DNA from: Hydnum rufescens UP504
Lineage: Eukaryota; Basidiomycota; Agaricomycetes; Cantharellales; Hydnaceae
Reading direction: 5' to 3'
Length of the DNA stretch: 64,000 nt
Assembly (NCBI GenBank): GCA_014904985.1
Contig: MU129027.1
Coordinates: 129,533-193,532, forward strand
Under the pieces are notes generated by a model. It saw nothing but the letters and a program-made list of their open reading frames with translations. It made no database searches and had not been told where the DNA came from. Shown piece after piece: positions 21,662 to 31,801 of this stretch (the first letter of the stretch is position 1; the number at the start of each line of letters is the position of its first letter). The translations under genes and the position numbers were made by a program.

Positions 21662-24012
21662 TTAAACTGCCGTGACGACCGCTGTACTCATTATCATATC
21701 TTCGGCGTGCTTCGAGCGTGCTCGAATGGTACATTTGAAAGCCTCCGCATGACTAGAATTGAACATCAGGAATGTGGTTCCTATTGGGATCCATTGAAAA
21801 GAGCCCCCCACCTGGTCAAGCCCGGTGTGAAGCCAACGTTTGGAGGAATTTCTTGGCCATCGGGGCCAATCTCCCTTCCAATCGTCAAGCTCGCCAATAC
21901 AGTCGCCATCGCAATCCATAGGGTTGATTCTGCTAAGTGACGGCCGACGCATATTCTCAATGGAGATTGCGAGGTTAATTGACATGCCGAATACCCACGC
22001 CCAGTCCAAAGGGAGTGAACTCACCTACGGCCAAACCCAAAATGGCCAACGGGAGGTGGCTCACTGTTTCCACCCTCGGATATGGGAGCATAGCGGTCGG
22101 GATTGAACAACGAGGGATCCTTATAAACTGCCTCATCGCGGCCCATACTCCTATAAACGAGTATAGTTCAGTGGGCGGGCGCTCGGGGGTTTCATACAAC
22201 AGACCAGGCATTCGCGAATACGATTGATCCCTAGAACAAAGAATGATAGTGAAAATGTTCATAACATCCGGATAGGATGTTGACTCACTTTGGGGATGAA
22301 CATTCCTTGATAAATGTCGTTGTCTTCTGACTTGTGAGGTATACCTATGGAGTTTGCCTATTGGAGGGAGGACCGGTGGGGATGAATAAGAATCCTTACC
22401 CAGCGGCAATACAGGGTACCATCTGAGAATGAAGACTGCTTCAAGAAACATTGAGAGAATAAGAATCCGGTGTGCCAGTGCGTACCTCAAGGTCTCCTGC
22501 ATTACCCGTTCGATGTAAGGGAGCGAGGGACGGTCTTCGAGGGTGGGTAATCTGTCAAAGCCGATGATAGAGTCCAATTCATTCTGCGCCTTGAGCTGGA
22601 CCTCGGGACTGAGGACCATGTTCAACAGAAAGATGCCTAGGGTTGCCGAGGTCTACGAATGGGAACCAGTCGTTATCATCTATTTCCAATCAATGTAGAA
22701 GGGCATGTCGAAAAGTCTGCTCACCGTATCTTGACCAGCTTCGTATTCAATGGACATATATTGTTCCTCGATCGCCTAATCGCTGCTGAATTTATTTATA
22801 TTGCTTACCGATGTAAACGGTACCAGCAGCACCCTTTAAGTCAGCCGGCCCCATATCCGGAACGATGCCTTTTTCAGCGGGAGTATTGATACGTTCCAAA
22901 AGGGGAACGATGAATGATCGGGGTGCTATTCCTTGACGCTATTACCAGAGAATCATGAATGATCAACAGGACCATATCAAATATCTAGCACGCACCACCT
23001 GCTCCTGAACAGCGGCAAAGGGGATTTCATACAGTTGCTCAATCGCCCAAGACCATTTGCGAGCATACTTGAGAGACGAGGGAAATGGAAGCCAATCGGG
23101 TAAGTGTCTCACTGTACGCATCGGCCAGTAAGGATCAGGTCTTGCGTAGCGAAACAGTATTTGAAAAAGTTGAAGGCTGACGCAGTGGGAAAAAATCAAC
23201 TGAGCTCCCACCAGGAGCGCCAACATGGCTGATCGCATAGGATGCATCAGCACCGATTTGGTCGTAACGGTCGTAATCCGACGTCATTCGGTAACCGAAC
23301 ACAATCCCCATGATCAGGGCCGACGAAAACCTAATACGAGAGTGGCTTCAGACTTTAAGGATGGCGCAAAGACAGACACTCTAAACCTGCGAAGAAGGTT
23401 AGCATAGGCTTCAGGCTTTTCAATGAGATTCTTGACTAGGATTCGTGATTCTGAAACCTGTAATTCACGAAAGGCTTCGATGTTGCGCTTCGTGAAAGAG
23501 CCTTGTAGGAGTCTGCGATGCCTTTGGAACTGGGGGCCCCATCGAAGAAATCCAAGAGTATTTCTCATGCCCATACTAAGAGAAATGAACAAAGATTTGA
23601 GCATGCGGACACCAAGAGAGCTGAGACTTACATCTCGAATAGAGTGAAATTGGGCCTGTCGCGATAGTTTGCGCCTCTTTTGTCTAGCAGATCGACGGCG
23701 GCCTTGGCACTGTTCAATACTATGATCTCTCGATTTAGGACACTAAAGTGGATAACGTCGCCTACGAGAGGGAAGCTCGTATTGTGAAGTAGACAAAGAT
23801 AGAAGGCAATGGTTCTCACTATTGAATTCGCGAGACCAGTTCTGATAAGCTCGTTCTGGATTGCCGACAGGAGCGATGCGCAAATGACCGAGGAAAGGCT
23901 CTCCAGGTGGACCAGGCGGCAGAGGAGGGCGAGAAGTACGGCGAAAGCGAGCATGTACAAGGAGGGCCGCAATGGCAACGAAAACAGCTATCACCAACTG
24001 GACGAATCCCAT
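21662..24012 (-). CDS. Microsomal cytochrome P450, copy B (appears intact)
   Basis: Closely similar to copy A and with the same exon structure. The start at 24012 encodes the anchor LVIAVFVAIAALLVHARF and the Pro-rich hinge. Spliced exons give WGPQFQRHRRLLQGSF, ADASYAISHVGAPGG, VDFFPLLRHLPDWLPFP, I-helix EAGQDTTSATLGIFLLNM, ERVMQETLRWYPVLPLG, GIPHKSEDNDIYQGMFIPK, NAWSMGRDEAVYKDPSLFN and heme signature GHFGFGRRICVGRHLAES. The frame then stays open to SKHAEDMIMSTA and the stop at 21662. Splices inferred: TG|GTCTG...TATAG|G near 22,180 and a short intron inside the heme exon pair. No lesion found on reading. It acts on the ER membrane with a P450 reductase; the substrate is unknown. Confidence 0.85.
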
Positions 24013-25423
24013 CTCTGATAAGAGCTGGTGGAAGAGTAGTACTCAAAAATGAGCTGATGCTGTATATAAAATATATGCTAAGTGGGATACAAAGAAATAG
24101 TGAGTTCCCAGGGTCAGAAAATGGTATAGACTGGTAAATCGCTCGGCTAGCACAAAATTTGGCTTACATTTCGCGCATATCTAAGCGTCGGTTCAGCAGC
24201 TCAGAGACTCTATCTGTTGACTCATAGGTCAAATTCTTCCAAGCAATTGCTTTGCCAATCTCAGCATAAGGAGGCAGGCAGACTGTGCGCAGGGTGGGTG
24301 GGATCATCTGCCGGTCACCCGACGAACCAGTAAACGAAGCGAAGGGCAAGTGGGTTGGGAGGGAAGGCACCTAGAGTCGAGCCACCCAGACAGCAAAACT
24401 TGGAATGTCCCAGTCGGACTCCGACGCGAACGATGCCGGAAGCAAACCAGCTTCTGTACCGAGTCGACATTTTAAAGGGTTTGGTTTCAAGAAAGGTGGC
24501 TTTATACGCCCATACCTAAAATAGGAATGTACCTCTCAAGCCTAGAAAACGAGTGAAGCCATTTACGATACCCAGATGCCCCAGTTCTTGTGAGAGGCTA
24601 CGGATGAAAAATAGTATTTCCCCTGATGACTAAGCGGACGTGAGCAAATTCGATAGACCGGAGAGCCCTAGTTGCTCGAGTGAAATAGCAGGAAGGATAC
24701 TATTAAGTCCTTAGATTTGTTGCGAGCTGAAGCTCGCCCTTTTATACTACGTACAAGACATTAAAGAAAATACAGGTGGATAGTAGAATCTTCGGGTGCT
24801 AGTACTGGCACCAGCCAGAAAGACATACAAGATTCTCTTAGGTATATTACCATAAGACGGTGGTAGGGGAGTCGCGCGTGGTCCGCCGTTAAGCCTAAAT
24901 AGGGGGTATTACCCTTTTTGGGCTGATTACATAATCAACACAATTTTGTTATTACATCAAGTTCCTCTCCAGCAACTTAATGGAGTCATCCAGGGGACTC
25001 GCCTGCCCAGGGAAAGTCCTAGGGTACCTGGGAGATTCGAGTGAATGTCGCAATGGATCCAATTAGATCATCCAATGAACACCCCAGGCGTCACTCCCCA
25101 CAGCAGTGGGCCCGGGCCCATCGCCTCGGATGTAAAATCTTTAACAGTGCTCAGTACATATGGCGGACGCAGTGCTCAACCCCACGAGCAGCCTCTCATT
25201 CCGTCCCCGGGCTGAGGATGCTTCAGCCACTACTCCGTTTCCACCCTGACGTTCCTATCCGAGGTCAGTTGCGTCAGCCATGGCATCAGTACAGCAGTCT
25301 TTCGAACGTAAGCACAGGTGTGTCCCCCGGGCGGTCTATATCGAGATTTTGGGCCATTGGAATCTCTCGCTTGACTCGCGAGGACCTCTATCCACTAAAT
25401 TAACACCGCAGGCGTGTAAGGTC
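24013..25423. other. Intergenic, no supported gene
   Basis: About 400 bp of P450 copy B upstream sequence, then unrecognised DNA with frequent stops. Nothing with a domain is seen. Confidence 0.4.
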
Positions 25424-25831
25424 TCATGGATCAGCGGCAGTCTTCATGGTAACTTCAAAGTCAATCGATTCCAGGGACATTGTCCAATTGTCCTCATCCT
25501 TCTGTCCCAAATAGTGTTCCCCTGTCGTCTTCATTCTGCGGGCCTGGTTCAATGCTTCCTGCCACAAAGGTTTCTCTGCGAACAATGTCAATGCCACTAC
25601 TACCTTTGATCCATTCGACCGCTTGCCACCGCGCGTGGGGATCGGATGGCCTTTGCCCCTCCCCTCTCGATCTAGATCAACACATCTTCTCTCGGTCTCT
25701 GCACTCAAATACAGCTCGTGATTGTGCAGGCATGAAGCAAGGCAATGTGGCGCACACGTGTCTACCCTGATTGCACCAATACATTCAAGATAGTAGACGC
25801 CGAGCTCTACTTCATCCATTATGTTCGGCAC
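25424..25831 (-). CDS. Hypothetical protein, 135 aa
   Basis: A single open frame with ATG at 25831 and stop at 25424, divergent from the FKBP gene by about 190 bp. It contains DEVELGVYYLECIGA near the N-terminus, a Gly/Arg/Lys-rich centre, and a charged helical C-terminal part (EALNQARRMKTT, WTMSLESIDFEVTMK). I do not recognise the family. Other exons may exist. A pyrimidine-rich stretch on the plus strand near 25,950 is likely the FKBP promoter. Confidence 0.35.
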   Translation of the reverse strand: MPNIMDEVELGVYYLECIGAIRVDTCAPHCLASCLHNHELYLSAETERRCVDLDREGRGKGHPIPTRGGKRSNGSKVVVALTLFAEKPLWQEALNQARRMKTTGEHYLGQKDEDNWTMSLESIDFEVTMKTAADP

Positions 25832-26024
25832 TAGCTGAAGAATTCGATTTCAATTGGCGTTTCTGCACCCCACTTCCTAAAGCGCTTAGCGGCCACGCAC
25901 CTAAATGGAGCATTGTGATTGCTACAATATCTTCTTGTGGTATAAGTATTCCTGTTCCCGTCTCCCCCCTTTCCAGTCTCTATCCTGCTATTTATCGCCA
26001 CTTCTGCTATCTGGGACTCTGAAC

Positions 26025-26644
26025 ATGGCTTCATCTGTCAAGATTTCCACCGTCATATGCGGTGATGGTAAGGTCGGTTCCAACTCAACAAGTTCAATGG
26101 AGATGGCATAGTTAAAACCTCGCCCCACGTACAGACCTTTCCTTCCCCGGGCGGTAGGCACAGTTCGTTACAAGATATGTTTTCGGCTTGACCAATGAAC
26201 CCCTCAGACAAAATTACGGTCGCTACAAAGAATTTATAGATGCGGATCGCCTGAACCTTGTACGTCTTTCGTCTGCCTGTACGGATTGTTCCAAACGGTT
26301 TCTGTCCTCGCAGGTTCAAGAGAGCGCTGCCACCGGGTTCGTATTTGAGCTTGGGACTGGAAATATCCTAAAAGGCTGGGACGAAGGTCGGGATTTCATT
26401 TCTTCTGCAGTTCTTACCTGTTTAACCTCTGTCTTCTTTCAGCCCTCCCTCAGCTCTCTCTGGGAGAGAAGGCTGTCCTGGTGATACCGCCGGACCTTGT
26501 GAGTCACATTTCTTTGGTCATTAGATAACGTTGGGATAAACTTGCAATCCTGTCCCTCTTCAGGCCTACGGGCCAGGATTTCCGCCTGTCATCCCTCCCG
26601 ATTCTACCATTTATGTGGAAATCGAGCTTTGGGCGATTAATTAA
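26025..26644 (+). CDS. FKBP-type peptidyl-prolyl cis-trans isomerase, divergent or damaged
   Basis: Single FKBP domain of FKBP12 size, catalysing prolyl isomerisation and in related proteins binding FK506/rapamycin. The ATG at 26025 opens MASSVKISTVICGDG. Later exons give FVFELGTGNILKGWDEA, PQLSLGEKAVLVIPPDL, and AYGPGFPPVIPPDSTIYVEI ending WAIN (stop 26642-26644). Introns are 50-60 nt. The 26,140-26,260 part is odd: one frame gives the family-like TFPSPGDKITV and then a stop, while a second, phase-consistent frame is open but reads DLSFPGRQNYGRYKEF, losing the first strand. Either a one-base lesion or a wrong splice choice explains this. The residues lining the hydrophobic pocket in the second half (WDE, IPPDLAYG) are intact. 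Confidence 0.7.
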
Positions 26645-27217
26645 CAAAACCAGTTGTCCCTACGTATATCCGGACTTCAGTTTTCATAGAATGTCATGTT
26701 TGTTGTGGTGGCGAGCATGTGCTCGTTAAAATGCGTCCAGTCGCCAAGCGGTGCGTCGACGGTGACCCGATAAAGCCCACATTTAAGAACATAATTTCGG
26801 TACAGCAGCAACTGAGGTGACTGCATGACATGTCCTTGACGTGAATTCGTGTGGTGGGGTGGCAGTTAAGTGGCAACGGCGCGTGGCCGGCCACACACCA
26901 GGAACTGTGATAGGTCGAATTAGGTATAATTTAAAAAGCCGAGGATCTGGAGAGGTATATGCCCACGAGGCAGTTTTAAGTGGAGGCTAGAGTGACCCTT
27001 GGTCCTCGGCCTCCCATTCTAACAGTTCATGTGGAAATAATCTATTGTTTACGATATCGACAGAGGCATTACCAGCCAAAGAAATACCCACACTTACCCA
27101 CCGATCCGTTCTGTCGATTTGGGCCATTTATGATGTGATCATGATTGGGTGGTCTTTCAGTGCTACCGCAGGCCCACCTCCGAGAGTCATATCTGTGCTA
27201 TACACCGGCGGCGAACA
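26645..27217. other. Intergenic, no supported gene
   Basis: No domain or exon chain recognised. Confidence 0.4.
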
Positions 27218-27721
27218 TCAAAGTTTGAAAAGTACGCGGAAATGATGCCAGAGCGTTCTCCCAGATCCAGAACGCTGCGTGAGCACGGCTTCGTCTGGCA
27301 CCTTCGCTAGCGTAGACAGTCGCCCTCGTAGTCGTTGCGAGTTCGAACGCCAACACACCACCATATCTCGTTTAGGAATGGCAATATGGTGTTCTCCCGC
27401 GTTTTGAAACACCGTGAGTTCTTCAGTGACATCATAATAGAAATTATGCATGAGGAAGGGACAGTACTGAAGGGACGCGTTGTCGTCGTCACCGGTGAGG
27501 GTCGCCTTTGTCGAGGATCTGGCTCCGCATAGCAAAATATAAATTTTAGCCGCTGGCACTAAGCTTGTACCTTTTCTGTGTAATCTGGATCTGTCATTTT
27601 TCGTGATTCCTGATCTCAACCTCCTGCTCTTTCGCTCACGCATCCACTTTTTCCTCGTACATCGTTTTCTAGGACAGGCCATGGATAGTGTTTCTTCTGC
27701 TGTGCTCGGTTGTGTGATCAT
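27218..27721 (-). CDS. Hypothetical protein, 167 aa, overlapping a dispersed repeat
   Basis: The longest unexplained open frame in this part. The N-terminal 40 residues are very basic (RKRCTRKKWMRERKSRRLR) and lie in the repeat shared with 21,160-21,235. The remainder includes CPFLMHNFYYDVTEELTVFQ and AGEHHIAIPKRDMVVCW. I do not recognise a family. It may be the coding remnant of a small mobile element, or a chance frame. Confidence 0.3.
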   Translation of the reverse strand: MITQPSTAEETLSMACPRKRCTRKKWMRERKSRRLRSGITKNDRSRLHRKGTSLVPAAKIYILLCGARSSTKATLTGDDDNASLQYCPFLMHNFYYDVTEELTVFQNAGEHHIAIPKRDMVVCWRSNSQRLRGRLSTLAKVPDEAVLTQRSGSGRTLWHHFRVLFKL

Positions 27722-28315
27722 CGGTATTCCACCTCAGTCCACTCTATTGTTTGTAGCAATGAATACAATCACTGATGCTCGATTGGCCTCGTCACTTACA
27801 GAAGACCGAAAGATACTGGAGAGCACACCAGAAACACAGGATAGTAAATACAATCACCGTACTCGATAGGATTCGCTATCAAAAGATAAGGAGATGTTGG
27901 GACGTCGCTGTCTCAAGCAAATATGGATGTGAAAGAATGTCCCACGAAAGGACGTTGGTCGAAAAATTCCTGTGTAAGACACAGTGGTCCCAGAGTAATC
28001 TGAATCGAGTTCAAACATGTCGCCATCGCGAACAAGTTTGGCTGCGAAGTGCACCAAAGAGACGATCCGCGTTGAAATCCTCCCCTTTCGGTGAAGAGAT
28101 CAAGAGACCAAGGCATAGCGGAAATCGCTCAACCCCTGCGACGGTTCCAACCACCCGGACAAAAAAAAAGGCAACCATTCCCCCCTCCGCGCATATACAT
28201 AACAACATATGTGGGCATCTCCGGGGAGTGAACACTTGTGTGAACAGAGGTATGCTCCGAGTAGGGCGTTTTCTGGTACGTCGCTCGACGAAGTTATCGC
28301 CGGACCCAGCTAGAG
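27722..28315. other. Unresolved stretch
   Basis: Open frames on both strands (plus 27,775-28,332; minus 27,854-28,319) overlap and neither shows a family motif. The minus-strand run VHFAAKLVRDGDMFELDSDY looks protein-like but stands alone. Confidence 0.3.
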
Positions 28316-28740
28316 TCAATCAAGAGGGATAGGATTATACTCAGACTTTAGCCCGCTCGCGATATTGGATGTGCCCGGGGGCAGCTTCCTGTACGTAGCG
28401 AGCCTCGCAGCCTTGGGACCGCTGTGGCTTGGCGTGGTGAGGAAAGAAAATCTCCGGAAGATCCCGGGGTCATCTGCTCCCGCACCTTCAATTTTCTGCG
28501 TATAATACCCCGTCTGATCTTTTTCGGTCGTTCTTGGGATAGCCATCGGCTCAATGGATTCGAAATGAACTCTTATTCTCAACCTGACTGTAAAACTGCG
28601 AATTAGGATATGCATTGCCATAATTTAGTGGAGGCTGGTAAGAGCCTGCCTAATAATGGGGAGGAATTGCCACACCGCAAAGGGATACAGCGGCAAGGAT
28701 TTAAGGAAAGCCAAATATTAGCTGTGGCGGTCACGATTCG
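28316..28740 (-). CDS. Hypothetical protein, possible C-terminal exons
   Basis: On the minus strand an exon-like stretch reads GSYQPPLNYGNAYPNSQFYS (about 28,650-28,590) after an acceptor-like TTATTAG. A following frame reads EKDQTGYYTQKIEGAGADD and ends SEYNPIPLD at the stop at 28,316. Tyr/Pro/Asn richness suggests a low-complexity protein. I cannot name it or define its 5' end. Confidence 0.28.
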
Positions 28741-29186
28741 AGATCGGACTCCAGGATGTCTCTTCAAGTAATTCAAGATCATCTCTCACGCTTACGCACC
28801 CGGTGGGAAGAGGGAATCGAACATGTAGACAAGGTCCGTCGCGAAGGAGCTGGTCCTCTGCCCGTGTGGGCGTAGAGATTGAGACGCCCTTCCTCGTCCT
28901 TTTGTGCGATATATGTGTATGTCTCATTGTGCGGTAGTTGGGGCGATAATACACGCAAACACCTCGCCCTGATTCAAACACGGGCTCCATACTTGGAAAT
29001 ACCATCTCATCACCTGTTTTTTTTTTTGTTTATCTGCAGAACAGCGACGCAACGAAAGAACTCCCGAAAGGTGTTTGCGCCTTATCCCCTCGATTGACAT
29101 CGTACTGTTCTTCAACTTCTCAGAATAAAAAAGGGAGCAAGGGATGGTTTGCAACAGGCTTATGACGATTAACAGAAGTTGGCAGT
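28741..29186. other. Intergenic downstream of cofilin
   Basis: No gene recognised; a T10 tract lies near 29,020. Likely 3' UTR and spacer. Confidence 0.4.
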
Positions 29187-29811
29187 TCAACGTGTACGAG
29201 AAGCTTTTTCCAACACTACCAAGAAACAATGAGGACGGCATGAGATTTGCGGGTGGGCACTGAGCGTTGCGAAAGACCCACCGGTTTCATAGGAAATTTC
29301 ATCCGGATCTGTCCCCTGGATTTCAATCGCAACGCCTACGAGGGCCCGGCGGAGAGCGTCCTTGGACGTAGAGAACAGCATCTTGTTCTTAATCTTTGCG
29401 ATGTCGGGAGACCTGATCGTCACACGATCCAATCCGGCACCATCGTGATGAGTTGTAGAAGGAGAGAGAATGTTTCGGGAGAACACACCAAGTCAAGAAT
29501 ATGATCTTGTTCCTCACCCCATCTTTCGTATCGAATTGAAAATCATAGACCGCGTAGCGGCATTCGGTGCGTGGTAGGGTGGCAATAAATTCGGGGTACT
29601 TTTCCGTGCCACTCCTTTCGACAATGATCTCGGTGATGTCGTTGTTCAAGGTGTATACGATGAAATTATGTTTCTTCCGGAGTTTGAGTTCTTGAAAAGC
29701 TGTGAGGGACTCATCGTTAACGCGTACACCTGAAGTGGCCTGTACTCGAAGATAGACGGATATCGGACATCAGTTACAGCAAGAACATGACCGAAAGAGT
29801 CTACCAACCAT
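29187..29811 (-). CDS. COF1: Cofilin / actin-depolymerising factor
   Basis: A small ADF-homology protein that binds and severs actin filaments in the cytoplasm. The start codon at 29811 is followed at once by an intron (GTTGGT...TACAG), giving M then [18 protein letters not shown], a classic cofilin gene layout. The main exon contains [37 protein letters not shown] and NKIIFLTW. The next has [38 protein letters not shown], the long actin-binding helix. A last 45-nt intron leads to VLEKASRTR and the stop at 29,187. Total is about 138 aa, the usual length, with no lesion. The N-terminal Ser that is regulated by phosphorylation in animals corresponds to the TS pair here. Confidence 0.93.
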
Positions 29812-30384
29812 GAGGGATTCTTGCGAGATGACGAAGATCAAGGTATGTGGTGGTTATGAATCCAATCAACACTTCGATGGATAAGAGGACCCGGAGATTT
29901 GCGCACCAGCCGCATCCGTACCTGTGTTGCTGCGACGCTGCCGCAGCGAAGCGGTTTGATGCGCAGATCACCAGAAATGCTGCGAGCAGGTTGGTTGGCC
30001 AGACACCCTCAGCTCCGCAGAATATCTCATCAAGCCAAGATCCCTCTTATATCCTCTTATCACTTCACTTCTAAATCTCACTTTTTCTTGTTTTCATCCC
30101 TCTGCTGTCCCTTCTCAATCCCTGCAGGTAGCACACATGCCGACGACACCTCTACAAGTGCCCAACGTGCAGAGAGATTAAACAAATTACTCGTGCCTCG
30201 TATGCCCTTTTGAATCTCCCCACTACGCATCTGCACATGTCCACGGGTGATTGTGGCCATTCACCAGTGTCGTGGACAAACAGTGCAATTAGGATAGAGT
30301 AGAGTAGAGTGCAACTTGACCGCAATAAAGGATTACATTATCGTTATCTTCGGGCTGTGCCGACGGATGCAAAACCTTCATCAT
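29812..30384. other. Divergent intergenic region between cofilin and MRPL4
   Basis: Presumed promoters of both genes. An exon-like piece (ADDTSTSAQRAERLNKLL, 30,130-30,213, plus strand) follows a pyrimidine-rich tract and CAG. It might be the end of a tiny gene, but there is no supported start. Confidence 0.35.
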
Positions 30385-31299
30385 ATGAGATTAGCGCGCT
30401 TCGTATCGTCAAGCCTTCGCTCGCATGTTTTGCGGCCGCTTCGACGGACCATGGCGGTGGAGGCCATAGGTAGTATGTCTCGGATGGGGCTGATTACTCG
30501 TTCCGATGTTGCAGCCCAACCCACGCCCCCAAGCGCTGCGAAGTCACAAAACGAAGGAGTTGGGACAGATCCAAGGAATTGGACTCCGACCCCCGATGGC
30601 CCGCTCCGTCCCAAGCTCCCGGGCGTGCCTATACCTCTTTCACACCCGTTATATGCGTTCTTCCGATTCCAGGAAACCGCCGTTGAGCAGGAAGAGGATG
30701 CAGAGGGGAGGAAGAAGAAGAAAATACATCGCTATTACACGACTCTAGAAGCCCCCCACGAGGAGAATGATCAAAGTGGTGCGGGGTTCCCTTTTATCTT
30801 CTGTAATGGTGTAAGTGACTTAATTGGTAGGACGAGCGTGGCTTGCCAGTGAGCTCAGACATAAAAGTTTTCGAGATCTACACACTTTGTGGTATGTTCT
30901 CGCCCGCGAACGGAATCTGCTGGCGACGCAGATGTTAACTGCTCGTCGATTGGGGCTTGATCCGAAGCAGAGTATTAGTGGGCCAAAAAAGGATGTGATG
31001 GTATGCCAATCGATTTTCGATGTCCACTGCGAGATTTTACTTATCATTAAATCAAACAACAGTGCCGGAAATCTATGGCGCGGATCAAGCAAGTCCTGAA
31101 CGAACGTCGACTAGCCTATCTTGGAGCAGTGGAAGTGGCCTCCGACCACAAGTCACCCAATCCCCTGAAGACTACTGCAGAGTTACAGACCCAAAGGGTG
31201 AAGAACCGACGGCATCGACTTCGCAAAAAGGAGCGCATGCGAGAAGCTCGAAAGCCAGTGGAGAAATCTGAGGAGCCAGTGCTCGTGGAGGGGGCTTGA
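30385..31299 (+). CDS. MRPL4: Mitochondrial large-subunit ribosomal protein uL29m (MRPL4 / MRP-L47 family)
   Basis: A component of the mitochondrial 54S subunit near the exit tunnel. The ATG at 30385 gives [20 protein letters not shown], an ideal targeting presequence; an upstream in-frame ATG at 30367 is an alternative. Exon 1 ends DQSG near 30,779. A 51-nt intron leads to [20 protein letters not shown] and [13 protein letters not shown], the MRP-L47 signature. A second intron (GTATGC...AACAG) leads to [20 protein letters not shown] and a basic tail. The stop is at 31,299. Length of about 260 aa fits fungal members. No lesion is seen. It is divergent from cofilin. Confidence 0.9.
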
Positions 31300-31720
31300 T
31301 GTCTTTGTATGCACTTGCCATGTCTGGTTCAGGCAATAGAGACTAAGCCATTATCCCGCGCTTGGCCCTGCTTCGGTGGTATCGATACTCGGAAATTCCT
31401 TCCGATTACTTCGACGTGCTCATTCCAGTATATCGCACGAGAGGTGGCCGTCCCGAATAAACCGACTCCCATACATTTCCGCTTGTTTAATCGGAACCAC
31501 TGTCTTGTCCCTAGTAGCCAATTAGAGGGTATCCCGCCGCGAGGACACTATATATGAGTGCGAGAACTCACGACCGTATCTGTCCAGACCCTCCAGGACG
31601 AAACTGCTTGAAAAGTGCCTATGAATTTACATTAGCGTTGCACATGAACAACAAAGGTCGACTGTCACTGTAGGGGGAGGGGGTTGCATGACATATTGTG
31701 GACACTTATTTTATAATCAT
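31300..31720. other. Intergenic between MRPL4 and P450 copy C
   Basis: No gene recognised. From about 31,660 it matches the 3' flank of the other P450 copies (GGACACTTATTTTATAATCA). Confidence 0.45.
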
Positions 31721-31724
31721 CATC

Positions 31725-31800
31725 TGGTTATACAACAAAGAGTAAAGAACAAGCAGCAAGTACGGATCTCGTTATACAGCAAATAGCAAATAGCAAGATC
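31725..31800. repeat. Short GCAAG-rich tandem repeat, copy C
   Basis: One to two units of the same repeat that follows P450 copies A and B (AACAAAGAGTAAAGAACAAG, TTATACAGCAAATAGC). Confidence 0.6.
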
Positions 31801-31801
31801 G

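Noticed and set aside
21975..22625. A 216-aa single open frame on the minus strand
   Set aside because: It reads through three introns of P450 copy B. The spliced product recovers the ExxR, FNPDRY and heme blocks instead.
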